In this document: in pieces, positions 1-12,800 of the stretch
Numbering within the stretch: position 1 is the stretch's first letter
How the letters are laid out: every line of letters starts with the position of its first letter
DNA from: a virus
Virus record (IMG/VR): IMGVR_UViG_3300028559_000091
Span: 1-38,306 of that record
Strand: one strand, 5' to 3'
Length of the DNA stretch: 38,306 nt
The notes under the pieces: model-generated
The model's input: only the letters and a program-made list of their open reading frames with translations
What the model was told of the DNA's origin: nothing
Database searches by the model: none
Position numbers and translations under genes: made by a program

Positions 1-147
1 CCGATGTCGACGCGGCACTGGCCGAGGTCGATGCGGCGGATGCGCTGGTCGAGGCGTTCGTCGCCGAGGTCGAAGCGTTGGAGGCTGACGTAGAGGCCGC
101 GGAGGCCGAGGAGGATGCGGCCGATGCCGAGGCCGCGGCAGCGGTGG
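1..147 (-). repeat. Ala/Ser/Thr-rich degenerate repeat in the tail fibre
   Basis: The coding strand repeats GCC/GCG/TCG/TCC/ACC-type codons, giving units such as SASAAST and SASNAST with a period of about seven residues. The stretch is compositionally restricted to Ala, Ser, Thr and Asn. Such stretches form stalk segments in phage fibres and are prone to length change by slippage. Confidence 0.7.
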
Positions 148-730
148 CTTGACTGGTGATGTCCGTCTCGGTGCCGGCGTCATTCTTATGGTAGAGGTAG
201 CCGTCCGTCTTGGTGTAGACGCGGCCATACCCCGAGGCGGGGGTGCCGGGGGCGGAAGCTTCCTGCAACTCGAGGTAGAGCGCCGCCGAAATCGCGTAGC
301 CGTCGGCATCATAGCCGACCTCCGCCCGATCAAGCTTCAGAGCTCGGTCGGCCGCGTCGTCGAGTTCCTGATCGATCCGACGATGCTTCTGAGCCACCGT
401 GTTGTGGGTGGTTGCCGAGAATGACCCACCCGCTGCGAACGAGTCCGACTGATCCAGCGTCGTAACGCGCCAGATCACCAGCTTCGTCCCCGAGGCAAGG
501 TTGCCGGCGGACAGAGTCACCACCCCGGTCGTGGGGCCCCCGATCAGGGTGTACCCCACGCCCTCGGTCAGATCCGTCCACACCCCCGTCGAGGTGACGT
601 AGGTGGCGACGTGAATCTCGGAGTTGCTCGAGAAGTAGATCGGATTGCCGCTAACGTCCTCGACGTCATAGGCCGAGACCGATCCGGAACCGTTGTAGAC
701 AACACGCGGGGTCGCGGCGTCGAGCGCCAT
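1..730 (-). CDS. Tail fibre protein, N-terminal part (runs off left edge)
   Basis: The minus-strand frame is open from an ATG at 730 to the left edge (243 complete codons, no stop). The start has a GAGG ribosome site 7 bases upstream. Residues 1 to about 130 look like the virion-attachment domain of T7 gp17-type fibres: a beta-rich segment (GYTLIGGPTTGVVTLS), then KLVIWRVTTLDQSD, then a helical stretch with HNTVAQKHRRIDQELDD and RALKLDRAEV. From about residue 195 the protein becomes an Ala/Ser/Thr/Asn-only repeat that is still running at the edge. Known for the family: this end binds the tail hub and the distal part binds the host receptor. It is the last gene of the minus-strand series, 79 bases after the giant gene, with its own leader. 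The receptor-binding end cannot be seen, so fibre versus spike cannot be settled. Confidence 0.85.
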   Translation of the reverse strand, partial: MALDAATPRVVYNGSGSVSAYDVEDVSGNPIYFSSNSEIHVATYVTSTGVWTDLTEGVGYTLIGGPTTGVVTLSAGNLASGTKLVIWRVTTLDQSDSFAAGGSFSATTHNTVAQKHRRIDQELDDAADRALKLDRAEVGYDADGYAISAALYLELQEASAPGTPASGYGRVYTKTDGYLYHKNDAGTETDITSQATAAAASASAASSSASAASTSASNASTSATNASTSASAASTSASAASTS

Positions 731-770
731 CTCAATGCCTCATAGGGCAGAGCGCAGACCCCTCCGCGCG

Positions 771-781
771 TTCACGCTATG
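771..781 (-). promoter_or_regulatory. Shared 11-base element upstream of tail fibre gene
   Basis: On the minus strand the sequence CATAGCGTGAA lies 40 bases upstream of the fibre ATG. The identical 11 bases occur 45 bases upstream of the tail nozzle gene (31817..31827, minus strand), followed in both places by one variable base and GC. The position and spacing suggest a phage promoter or processing element. Two copies cannot establish this. Confidence 0.3.
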
Positions 782-809
782 TGCCATAGTTCCGCTGGCG
801 GTGCAAGTC

Positions 810-3800
810 CTATCTGTAGCGGGCGCGCGACCGGAAGGCCGACAAAGAACTGCCAGGCTCGGATGATCCCAGGTGCTGGCGCAGGTCCGGCCAGAGGCTC
901 TTGACGCTCTGGTACGTGTAGACCTTGTTGCGTCCGTGCTGAGACCGCCACTCAACTTCCGCCGCCACTTCAGGCGCGGCGGCGCGAAGTTCCTCGAGCA
1001 GCCCCTCGACCGGCATCTCGGTCTTGTTCGCCCATCCGGGCTTGCGCAGGACGATCTGGGCGTTGCGCGCTTCGCGCATCGCCATGTCCTCAAGGATCTC
1101 GTTGACCACGCGTTGGGTCGACGGCGGGAGAACGATCGACTCGGGGTCCCGGTGCCGCGTCTTCGTGGCACCCTTGTAGAGGGACTGCTCCGCCATTTCT
1201 CGGCGGATCCCGTTGTATGTCGAGATCATCTGCTTGGCCCGGTTCATTGGGTGCAGATCCTGTTCCGCCTCTTTGTAGTGCCCCTCAAGGACCGCGTAGG
1301 CCCTGGTCTCCGGGTCCAGCGACATCAGCATCCGCTGAGCATCGCGCGGCGAGCGGACGTCGTTGAGCAACCGCCGGTACCCCGCCGCCGCTGTCGCAAA
1401 CCGCCCGCTGTCCTGGCTCATCTCCTGCCAGAACTGGAACGTCGACTCGGCGCCACGCGGCGTCCGCCGCATGAACCGCGAGACAAAGATATAGTCCTCC
1501 GTGCTCATGTCGGCCCGTGGGCTTCTGGCGACGCCCGGGATCGCCCCGTCGAGCAACTGGTTCAGGCGCGGCAAGGTCAAGTCCGATGCTTTCAGCAGGT
1601 CACGCCCGATGTTGGCGCCAACGGTCCGGATGAAGTTGTCGACCTTGTACGGGCTGGACCCGAAGGTCGCCGCGAGCATCTTGGAGAACTCCGAGGTGTA
1701 GGCGTCCCATTGAAGCTCGGGCGGCATCGACCGCAGCCGCATGGGCAGATCGTCCTTGCGGCGGTCGTACTGCATCTTGCCGCTCCCTGCGTCGAGGGCA
1801 TCGATGAATGTGTCGGAGACGGCCGTGACCGCGGGGAAAGCCTGCATGGCCGGGGAGACCAGCACCGTCTCGCGCACCGTGCGCATAAACCGGGCCATCG
1901 CCGTCGGATCATCCTTGGCAAAGCGGTCGAACGCCGCTTCAAACAGGTTGGAGAAGATCGCCAACTCGAACGGCTTGGGCAGACGCCACCAGCTCCCGCC
2001 CAGTTTGACGAACCAATGGGTTGCACCCATCTGAGAATTTGCCAGTTCCTCGTGCTCCGGGTCGTCCCAGTAGTACCCCTTGAGGGCGAGACCGATCAGA
2101 CCGATCGTCGCCATCTTCAGATAGATCGAGAGGGAAATCGGCAATTGCTCCTTCTCGCCGACCTGCAAAGGATTGCCCTCGGCCGCGCGCACGAAGGGAG
2201 TCATGGCATCGCGGATATTGACCATCGAGTCGCGCTCGCCGCTCATCGTGCGCTGCGCGGCGTAGAGCCCTTGCATCTGCGAGCGAAGGAAGGCCACCAG
2301 CCGCGAGACATGGATCATCTTCGACCCGGTCATCGAGAAATCCATGACGTCGTGGCTGTTATAGGCAGCCTCGAATAGCGCCTCTTCTTCGGAGTACCCT
2401 TCCGTAAGCAGCCGTTGGTAAGTCGCGTCCATATGGCCGACGCGCGACCCGGCCTCGGTCACCTCCATGACCCGGAGCACCTTGGCCCACGTCGTCGGCG
2501 CGGCGAAGAACCCCGTCGTGCGCAACTGCGTCACGTCGTTGTTGTGCGACATCGACCCGATCAGGTGCGATTCCACGCCAGACATGCCGGCGAAGTAGTT
2601 GTAGCGCTGGGCCACGTCGCTGTTCCTGATGACGTCCAGCGTCCCGTAGAGACCGGTCAAGCCGGGCACGAAGTCGCGCGACAGCATCCAAGTCTGCAAC
2701 TGGTCGCGGAACCAGTTGACTACGACATAGGCCGGAGATTTGGTGACGCCGGCGCGGAAGGCCTGGGTGAACAGGACTAGACCGTCGAACAGCGGGTTCG
2801 TTTCGAACTGATTGCCGACCGACGCGACGACGTTGAACACGTCCTCGCCCAACGTGTGCTTGCCCATCAGGATCGGGACTTTCTTGCCCCCTTCCCACAG
2901 ATAGACGATGTTCTCGCCGCGCTCGTTGGTTTCCGTCGCCTTGAAGATCGTCACGGCTGCGGTCTCGTCGAACATCTGGTCGAGCGAGTCCCGCATCTGC
3001 ACGGCTTCCAGCGGCATCAGCGCGCCGGCGGACACCGCATCGTCGACAAGCTTCTGAGCGCTCCCCCGCAACCCGTCCATCTGCGACTCGATGTTGACCC
3101 GCATGGCCCGCATGTCGTGCGCCGGGATGCGCTCGGCGATCACGCCCCCGTTCGGGCCGGCCGCGCGCGCGAGCTTGTCGATCGCGCCGATGATCTGGTT
3201 CAGAGCGATACGGGACTGCGTCACGTAGACGTCCGCCATCACCGCCTCGATGGGATTGACGAAGTCCCGGGTCGACCCTTTGAACCGGTTGACCAGAGCC
3301 CGCTTGTTCTTGCCGCGCGCCATCACCGCGGATACGGACGGGTCGTCCATGATCCGGTTGAGCGGGGCATACCCCTCGCGCGACGTGAACTCCTCCAACT
3401 GCTCGTCGGTGAGGAAGCCGTTCTCGTGCTTCCACCGCAACGTCAGGTCGGTGAAGGTGTCGAGCATGGCCGCAGCTTGGCGGAACTGCGGATAGGCCAG
3501 CTCGAGATCGTTCTGGGCCTGCCCGTACCCATCGCGGCTCATCAGGTGATCGGGCGGAGCCTCGAGGTCGCCCAGGTCATAGCGCTCCCACTCGTTGTTC
3601 AGGCGGCGGGCCACGAGATAGGTCCCGAACCGCTCGATCATCTCGTCGCTCCACAGCGTTTTGTCCCGGCCTCCGAACGCGGCGGCGAGGATATCGGTCA
3701 TGGCGGGGCCCGTCGGCCGCGACTGCCCCTTCAGCCGCACGCCGTGTTGCAGAACGGTGGTCGCATGATTGCGGCTGTGCACCGCCATCCGCGCCAGCTT

Positions 3801-6800
3801 GTAGGGGTCATAGAGCGCCTTGACGAACAGTTGCTCTCCCGCCTTCAGAGCCGTGGTGAGGTTGCGCTCCGCTTCCCGCAGCAGGAAGTCCCTGGCCACC
3901 TTGATCGGGTGCTTGTCATCCAGCGTGGCCGTGATCAGGGCATAGAGCCTGTCCGCGATGGTCGCGCGCGTACCCTTCTCGGTGATCTCCTGGCGGAGCT
4001 CGCTGATCGCGCCCGTCTCGACCTTGGTGGATTTGACGCGGGTCGCCAGCGCGCCGGCCGGCGAGGCTTGCACCAGGGCGGCATAGCCTTGCTGGATCGC
4101 CTCCAGGGCTTGCAGCATCTCGGGGGACTGCGCCTCGAGCATGTTGCGGAACGCCCGCGCCGCGCCCGGCGCAGACTGACTCGCGCGTTGGGTGTCGACC
4201 ATCCACAGCCGGAAGAACTCGGCCCACCCTTCGGATAGAGCATCAGGGCCAGGCGACGCCAAGGGCACGATCTCGGCCGAGAACGCTTGCTTGAGACCCT
4301 CGACGTGGTTGCCAAGTTCCGGATGGACCTCGAGCTTGTGCCCGCCCTCGTGGACCAACGTCGGGAAGTCGTTCGGGATTGCAAGCCGAATGACCCCGGT
4401 GCGCCTAGAAAACTGCCCATAGAGTTTCGCGCCGAGCTTTCCCATCTGCGCTTTGAGCCCGGGGTTGAGCCGTCCCTGCCGGGTTTCCGTATCGAGCGCC
4501 TGGTTCACCATTTTCACGAGATCGGTCAGCCCTGTTTCTGGGCTATCCAGATCGGACCGGGTCGTGTCGCCCATCTTTGGGAGATGGAGCGGGTCCGGCT
4601 GTCCAGACCCACCGACCAAGGCCGACTGCTCTTCGCCACCGGCAAGAGCGGCTTGACGCGCCTGCAACTTGGCGGTAAACGACTGGAATTGAGGACCCGT
4701 CACCTTACCTTTGGCCTGTCCCCACGCTTCGCGTGCGGCTCTCAGGACGCGGGGGTAGGCATGTGGGTCCTCAACTATTTTGAAAGTGTCAGCACCTCCA
4801 AGGTGCTCGATGGCCTTCGCGAGGTTTGTCGCGAGCCCCGCCTTGCTGATCGCATACGACGTCGTGGCGAGGTAGGGCCCGTCAGGACTTGGCGTGGTCG
4901 CGATCCCAATCAGGAACCACTGGCCGGTTGCATCCTGCCAGTAGATGTTGCGGTTTCGTTGCTTGCGATCATCTTCATACAGCACCGAGAACTCGGCATT
5001 GTTGAGTATGGCGTCCATGATCGCGCGCGTCGAATCGAGGGTCTCGTACGCGGGATGGTTCCCGCTCTGCACCGTCTTCCGCACCCGCTTGTCGAAGATG
5101 TACTTCGGCTGCAGGTCGAGTTTTGCGCCGACCGGCAGCCCGGTGACCTGCGCCAGCCGCGCATCGATGGTGACCGGCGCCGTGATATCGACGCCAGACC
5201 GAGCCGACGGCCGCGGCTTGGCTGCTTCGGCCGCACGGCGTGCCGCCGCCGCCTGCTGCATGCCGGCGCTCGCCGACAAGGTGCGCTTCTTCTCCGGCGG
5301 GTTGACCTGCGTCATCGCCTCTTTGATGCGCTCAACGGCGAACGCGGTATCGGGGATCAATCCCTCCAACCGCTTCAGGTCGGCGAGATCCCTAGCCTGA
5401 TCCGGCGAGGACCCGGCCTGCTCTGCTGCCTCCCGCATCTGCCGAATGCTATCGGCGGGCAGATACAGATCGTCGAAGGCGGGCCCGCCGGCGACGTGGA
5501 ACCGAACTTGATCGGGATCGGACTGCTGAAGGGCTTGATACTGCGCCGAGGTGAGGATGCCGCTGGACAGCGTGGGCCCGCCCAGATCCTCGGTGACGGA
5601 CTCCAGAAGCTTAGTGGTTATCCCTTTGCCCCGGCTATCACGGTGCACTTGGACGCCGGCGACCGCCCACATGCCGGGCTCGCGCTCGACCAGAACCACG
5701 TTCGCAACCGGCTTGTCGTTACGGCTGATCGCGTACCGACGGATGCCCAGTCCCTGATCGTCGACGCGACTGGTCAGCGTGCCGTCGTGGTCGCGCATGT
5801 CGAACGGCCGAGTGGTCGGGGCCGGCCTGGTGTTGTCGCCGTCGTCCAGAGCGAACATCGGCATATCGACGCCTTTGATCTTCGCCCGGGCTGCTGGCGA
5901 CAGGCGAGTGGCCCACACCGTGTAGGGCTTCTCGTTGCGCGGCGCCCCCATCGCCTTGGGTAGTTCAACTTGCTCGAGCACGATGGTCGAGTCGCCCGTG
6001 ACCCGCCGCAACTCCTTCTCGAGGCGCGGTTTCAGTTGGGTGTCGTAGAAGTGCGCCGCCTTCGGGTTGTTCTGGATCCGCGCCGTCGTGGCGCTGGTCG
6101 AGATGGCGATGGACTCGGCCTTCACCTGACGCGCCAGCAGGATTAGATCCTGCACCATCTTGCGGACGTAGACGTCATAGATCGGCGTTTCGAACGTCAC
6201 GTCCGGTTCTTCGTCGCCATATTTTTCGAGGGCGTCTTTGCCGAGCAGACGTGCATTCTCTATGGCGAATTGCGAGAACTGCGCCACGGCCTCGGCGTGC
6301 TCGGGGTGCGCAACCGCATAGGCGTCAAGGTCAGGCAGGTTTGGCTCCGCGAGAGGAGCACCCATCAGATATCTGCGCCACGGCCGGTAGACTTCTTCAC
6401 CCTTCCATTGACCGTTACCATCCGGCCGCAGGACTGCGACCCGCAACAGACCAAGGGCTTGCGGCAAAGCCTCCTGATAGGCGTCGCGGTCCACCTTCCA
6501 CGCCGCATACTCGTCTTTGGTCATGCGCGGGCGCGATCCCGTGTTGGCGCCCTGGAAATAGTCCGACTGCCCCTCTTCTCCGATGACGGTGTTGCCGAGA
6601 TCAGGGAGATCACGAACCGACCCGCGCCACGATGAGAACGTCGCCGGGAGCTGTTCGTCCCAATGGTAGCTTTCGAACTTGCCCGGCAAGAACTCATCGC
6701 CGCCGCGCAGCTTCTTTGGCCAGCCCAGAAGCCTCTCGAAATACTTGCCACGCCCGGGGATGCGCGGGCCATTGAAGGCGCGCGTTCCGCCCATGTCGCC

Positions 6801-9800
6801 GTACCCGCCCGGGCGCTCCGGGTTGTACCAAGACATCCGCCGCCGGAAATCGAACGACCGCTCGGCGATGGCCTGGGCCATCTCGAAGGGGGTGACGGGA
6901 ACGCTCCGCCGGGTCGGGGTGTCGCCGAACTTATCTTGAATTTGGAAGTGGTTGATCTCGGCGGCCGTCACGCCTTCCTTGCGCAGCCAGTTGATGACGG
7001 CCTGCCCACCTTGGTCGAACAGGGCCGGCGGCACGTCCTCGAGCTTGCGTGCCGCGAGGGAATAGAACCCGGACTTCTGTGTCGCGCCGATGTTCTCGGG
7101 GTCGGGCCGACGGTTGCGCGGCGTCGGGGGCGCGGTGGTGCTGTTGATCCACAAGAGGTTTTCCACGCCCGGGCGCCCCGAACTCAACCAAGACTCGATG
7201 ATCTGCTTGGCTGGCGCCGTGAGTTCCGTGAGGCGCGGGTCCTCCGACCGCTCGGGAATGCCCTGGCCCTGAACCTCCTCGCCGTCTGCCTTCCTCTTCA
7301 GATCGGCGACATACCCCGAGACCATGTCATAGGGGTCATCGATCAGGTCTTGAACCGTAACGTCGGCTTGCCACCAGAACGAGTTGGCCAGGATCTCGTG
7401 CATGTCCCGACGCGCCTGGACCAGTGTATCCCACGGAGCAGTTTGCACTGGGATGGCACTGATCTCACGAAGCCGGTCGGCGGCTTTCTTGCGGTCCGTT
7501 GGGTTGCTGCGGCTATCCCCCCAACGGTCCTTGAACGGCATCAGCCGATTGGAACCCTTCGGCACGTAGTCCGGGCGGTCGTCGAGCGCCGACCACATTT
7601 CCGAGAGGGCAGAGACGTGCGCGGCATCGCTACGCGCGACCTTGTAGACGGGTGGCGTCTCGCGCTGGGGTGCGATGCGATTGGCGATCTCGCCCTTGCG
7701 CATGCGGTTGAAGACGGCGTCGGCCGACGTCGCCATCTCCTCGATCTTGCGCGCGCCGGCCTCAAGCCTGGTCAGGCCGTGACGCTCGAGAACATCGGCA
7801 ATCGCCTTCAGAAGGTCGGCGAGCCTCTGGAGAAGAGCGTCGACGGTCGCGCCGAACCGTGCCTGCTGGGGACCAGCGAACCGCTCGGCCAAGTGTGCGA
7901 CGTACTCCTGCTCGATCCGTTCCTTGACGTAGGCGTCGATCTGGTAGGTGCGCAGACCCATCCGGAGCGCCTGACTCGTGTACTCAGCGACGTAGCGCGC
8001 GCGCTTGCCGGAGTCCTTCATCTCTTGGACGACATCGAGCTTTTCAGCGCGTGCCACGAGCGTCGCCCATTCGACGTCCGAGAACGCCCCGATCCGGCGC
8101 AGAAGGTGCACCGCTTCGTGCCAGCCCGTCTGCACCATACGACCTTGGCCATAGGCCATCGCCAGTTCGATCAAGGCTCGGTCCGGGCGGAACCGACCGT
8201 ACTGCTCGGCGCCCGATTTGGTGAACAGCCGATGCGCTGCGGTAATCGAAGCGTGGTCGCCGATGATCGGCTTGAGCACCGCCACGACCGCGTCGAACAT
8301 CTCCTGATAGGCTTGCTGGCCCTGCGGCGTCGGACGGAGGTTGCCGGGGGCGACCTTGGATTGCGGGCCGGCGACTTCCTGGCGCTGAGCTTGGAGATCA
8401 GCCGGGAGGGTGAAGTTCATCATCCCGCCGCGACTACGGCCGAGTTCGCCCATGCGCTCGATCGGCACGTCGACGGCGTACACCTTCCCGCCGAGGCCGG
8501 CGAAGCCCTTCGCCCGATCAAAGGACCGCGTGTAATGGACGCCAAGCCCGCCTTCGGCATTGGCGGGTTCGCCACGATAAAGGCGTACAGCGTTCTCGAC
8601 GGGAGTGCCCGTCTCTGTCCGGCCAGCGATCGCGAACATCGCTTGGCCTTCCGCCTCGACCGACTGCTTCAGCTTGTCGGTCAGGGGGAACAAGGTGAAC
8701 CCCTTGCCGGCCGGACCCTTGGTCGGGGTGTCGAGGGTGTCGATCCGCTGCGGGGCGATCGACTTGTCGAAGCCCTGGAGGATCTTGCGGAGGTTCTTCG
8801 GGACGATGTCGTTGTAGAAGCCCCGCATACCGTCAAGATCGCCCGGATTATACGACAGCACCGTCTCTCCACTCGGGACCGCGATGTAGTCGGCATCCGC
8901 TTCGACTGCCTGGGTAATCGCACGACGGAGAGTTGTCGTCGTCCACTGGTCTGTGGTGTTGACGAGGGGGTTGCCGGGGGTGGCGGCCTTCGCCGTCCGC
9001 AACTCCGCATCCATCAACTGCAGCGGCGAAACGAGCTTGTCGATCTCAAGCCGGTACTCTGACGCCTTCTCGCGTGCATCACCCGGTTTTGTCGGGTCGG
9101 CCGCAAGCTCTTGCAGGTACCTCGTGACGTTCGGCACCGTCACCTTGGGAAACGCGCCGCCATACACCTGCTGCACAAGCTGTGATGGCTCTCCAAGGAT
9201 ATAGGCATCGGCCAATGCGGTCTGATCGGAGAGCCGCTTCTCCAACTCCGCGATCTTCGCCTCGTCCCTGACGCCCCCATCCCGGAGCTTCTGGCCCCAG
9301 TCGGATTGGATCTGGTCTATCGTGTAGACCGGACGACCTTGGTGAGACGTCATAGACGTCATCATGTGGCCGACTATGTTGGGCTCGGGGAAGTGGCCGG
9401 AGCGGAAGTTGTCCCATTCTCCACTCTTGCCGAGCATGTTCTGCACGGCTTCAAAATCTGCCCATGTGTGCGGACCACCGCTGCCAACGCCTTCTTCGCG
9501 CATCTGCTTCATTCTGGCGCGAATGGCATCATCGCCAAATTCAGGCAGATGTATCACCGTCTCCCTATAGGTTGGGTTGGACGGGTCGAGGGAGTAGGCG
9601 TTCCATTTGGTGGGCTCGAAAGCCGGCAGCGCATTCTTGCGTGCTTTCAACGCGTCAAACTGCCGGTCGATCTCAAGGACGCGCGGGTCGGCGCGCTCCT
9701 CTGGCGAGTTGATCCCTAGCCCGCGCGCCCGGTATTCATCAGTGATGAGCCGGAGGGCTTGCCGCAGAGCCTCCTCCTCTTGCCCGATCTGCGCGCGTTC

Positions 9801-12800
9801 TGGCGTGACACCATACGTGCGCTCCTGCATCTGCACCCTATTCTCCCCCGCCACCCGCGCGAGGTCTGAGACTGGGACGGCTTTGCTCGGGTCGACGCGA
9901 ATGTACTCGCGCCCGTTGGTTGTCGTAAACGATAGCCCGTCATGCCCGGCCGCTGACGCCGCCTTGATGAGTTCGCCCATCGTGGTGGACATGGGCAGTC
10001 CCAACTGCTGCTTCGCCTCGACCCAATTCTTGGTGGTCAGCAGATTGTTGAACGTGACGCTCTCAGACGTTACCGAGCCGTCTTCGCCGGCGTACATGCG
10101 CGCAACGCCCTCGTCGGGCGACATGAACAGCGCGCCGCCCTCGGTCCCCTTGGTCGACTTAGGGTCGCGCCCTTTCTGCACGCCACGGTAAAGCGTCACC
10201 GTCTCCGTTGCGCCCTTGGGCATCAAGAGATCAAGCAGCCCACGAGCTTCAAGTTCCGACGCCTTCACGCCGCGCTGCTGGAGCGTCTGTGCGGTGACCT
10301 TATCCTTCGGCCTGAACCCGCCGAGGACTTCGTCGAGCTTGGAATAGAACCCCAGCGCATCAAACTGCCGGCGCATAGTCCGACCGGTCGCTTGGTCCTG
10401 CTCTAACGTGACCGAACTAGCTTGGTCGTCGACAAGGGAGGAGAGGATTTCGGAGGGCCGCAGCGCCGCGAACGTCGTCGCTTCCTGATCGCCGAGTCCT
10501 TCCTCCTCAAGCAACGTCGCCAAACGATCGTTCAAATCTTGCTCGACATACGAATCGGAGGCGCGCAGTCCTGGCGCCCCGGCTGCATCGGGGTGGAAGA
10601 AGTCGAGCGCGCTGCGCACCCGAGAGGAGTCCCAGAAGAAAGCGGAGTCCTTGCCGATCCCCTGCGCGGTGTCCCTGTAGATCACCCCGTCGTAGCCCAG
10701 ACGGTCCAGTTCCGCTGACAGATCCCGCGAGAACCGGTGGTTCACCGTTCCGGGTTGGCTGGTGACGTACTGGCCGTTCTTGAGGATCCACCCCGCCACG
10801 AAGCGCTTCAGGGCCTCCGGGCCGTCGAAGTCCGGATGCTTCATGCCCGCGATCCACGCCATCGGCTGATGCCAATGGCCGTAGTTCAGGCTGGTGACGT
10901 GCGGCATCCGCAGCATCTTCTCCGCGCGAACGCGCAGAGGCGTGACGGAGGGGTTCGGGGACTCCGACAGCTTGCCGGCGCCCAGCCATTGGTAGAGACG
11001 GTCCAGCAGGGCCGTGGGGTGCAGGACGCGGGCATTGGCGCCATGCGGCTGGCCGAGAGACACATGGAACCCGAACGCGCCGGTCGAGCGGTAGGGGTCG
11101 ATCGTCTCGAGCGTTCCAAGGCGGGCGCCGTGGAAGGCTTCGACCGTGAACGCCTGCGCACGCGCGCGCGAGTCTACGGCATCACGTTTCAGTTCATCGG
11201 CGAGGAAGGCTTCGAACGCGGCAGCCCGGGCTGCGGGGTCTGCGAGGACTTGGCTGATTGCAGCGCGCTCTGCGCCTCCTTCAACAGTCCCTTGCGGTCC
11301 GGATGTCCCTTCGGCAGCTTCTCCGCCTTGGCGATCAGCCCCGACGCCAGCGCCAATATCGCGCCCTTCTGCTCTGCCATTCTCAATCTCCCTCAACAGC
11401 GCCGCTTTGAGTTGAGCCCGGCGCGTGGTCTCTTTGTAGAGCTTTTCCTTCAGACCCACAAACGGCGTACCGTCGTCGCCCTGTTGGGGCCCCTGCATCG
11501 CGGCGCCCATGCCGGAGACGAGCGACGACAGCACTTCGCCCTCGTCGGGCTTCGCCTGCACTGGTGCTTCTTTCTGGGGCTTCAGTTCCTTGGTCAACTG
11601 CTCGAGACGGGCTTTCACCTCGGCCAATCGCAGCGCACGCAAGAACGGGGTGGGGGTCGACTGCTTTTCAAGTCGGACCAGATCCTCCCGCTTGTTCGCG
11701 AGCGTCTGCTCCGTGTGCTTCACCAGTCCCGGCACGCCGACCACGATGTTGGTGATCTGACTCACGAGGCCGATGGGATCGGACTCGGCCGCGATCAGGC
11801 GGTCGTAGCCCGGCTGAATGTAGGTCGCCTCGCCACGAAGTTCGAACTGGAACGCCGCGCCGTTGTCGACCTTGCGGGCGCGCGCAATCACCGGGAACCC
11901 CGAGATCGAACCGACCTCGATGTCGAGCGGCGCGCTCGTCCAATGCCGGCCCATGGCGCGCAGGATCTCGGCGCGGATCGCCTCGCCGGCTTCTTTCCGA
12001 TCTGTGACGTCGCCCTGCTTGGTGGTCGTGTCGAGGCGCATGGCGAACTTGTCGCCCCGGACGTCTTGAACCTTCGGAGCATCCGCTTGGTAGGCGGTCA
12101 TCACCTTTTCCAGGCGCGCAATGTCGCCCTTCGTGTTGGCGGCTTCGCGCTGCGCGGCGAGGTAGGAGCGCTCATGGCCGCGCTTCGCGGCGTCGAGGGT
12201 GCGCTCCTCCTTTTGCAACTGGGCCAATTCCAGAATACGCGGGTCGCCGGTTGCCGCCGCGCGCAGTTCCGCAGCTTCCGGCAAGGGGCTGTCGATATCC
12301 TCCATCGTCCGGACGCCTCGAGCACCGGCCCGGAACTTCGCGTCGTTCTCGGCTTTTCCCTCCAGCAGGTTCCACGTCAGCACGTCGGCCGAGGTCGCCG
12401 TGATGTAGCGGTAGATCTCGACCTCTTTGTTCTCGTTGCCCTGCCGGATGATGCGGCCGTCGCGCTGCACCAAGTCGGCCGGGTTGTACGGGGCATCAAG
12501 GTGATGCGCGGCAATGAGGTAGCGCTGGCCGTTGGTGCCCACACCCATCTTGGCGGAGGAGCCCAACAGAATGCGAACCTTGCCCTCGCGGACAGCCTTG
12601 AACAGCTTCGCCTTCTGCAGATCGTCCTTGGCGTCGTAGATGGTGGCGATCTCGTTGCGGGGGATACCAGACGCCACGAGCCGATCGATGATGTCCGGAT
12701 AGAGATCGGACCGGCCGCGCGTCAGCTCCTCGATCTCGGCCGCGGCGTCCTCGTCGGAGTCGGTCTCCTCCTGGCCGGCCAGCTTGCCCCGGATCTTCTC

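Noticed and set aside
740-1171. Minus-strand frame at the end of the giant gene
   Set aside because: Arg/Ser-rich shadow of the giant frame with no ribosome site.
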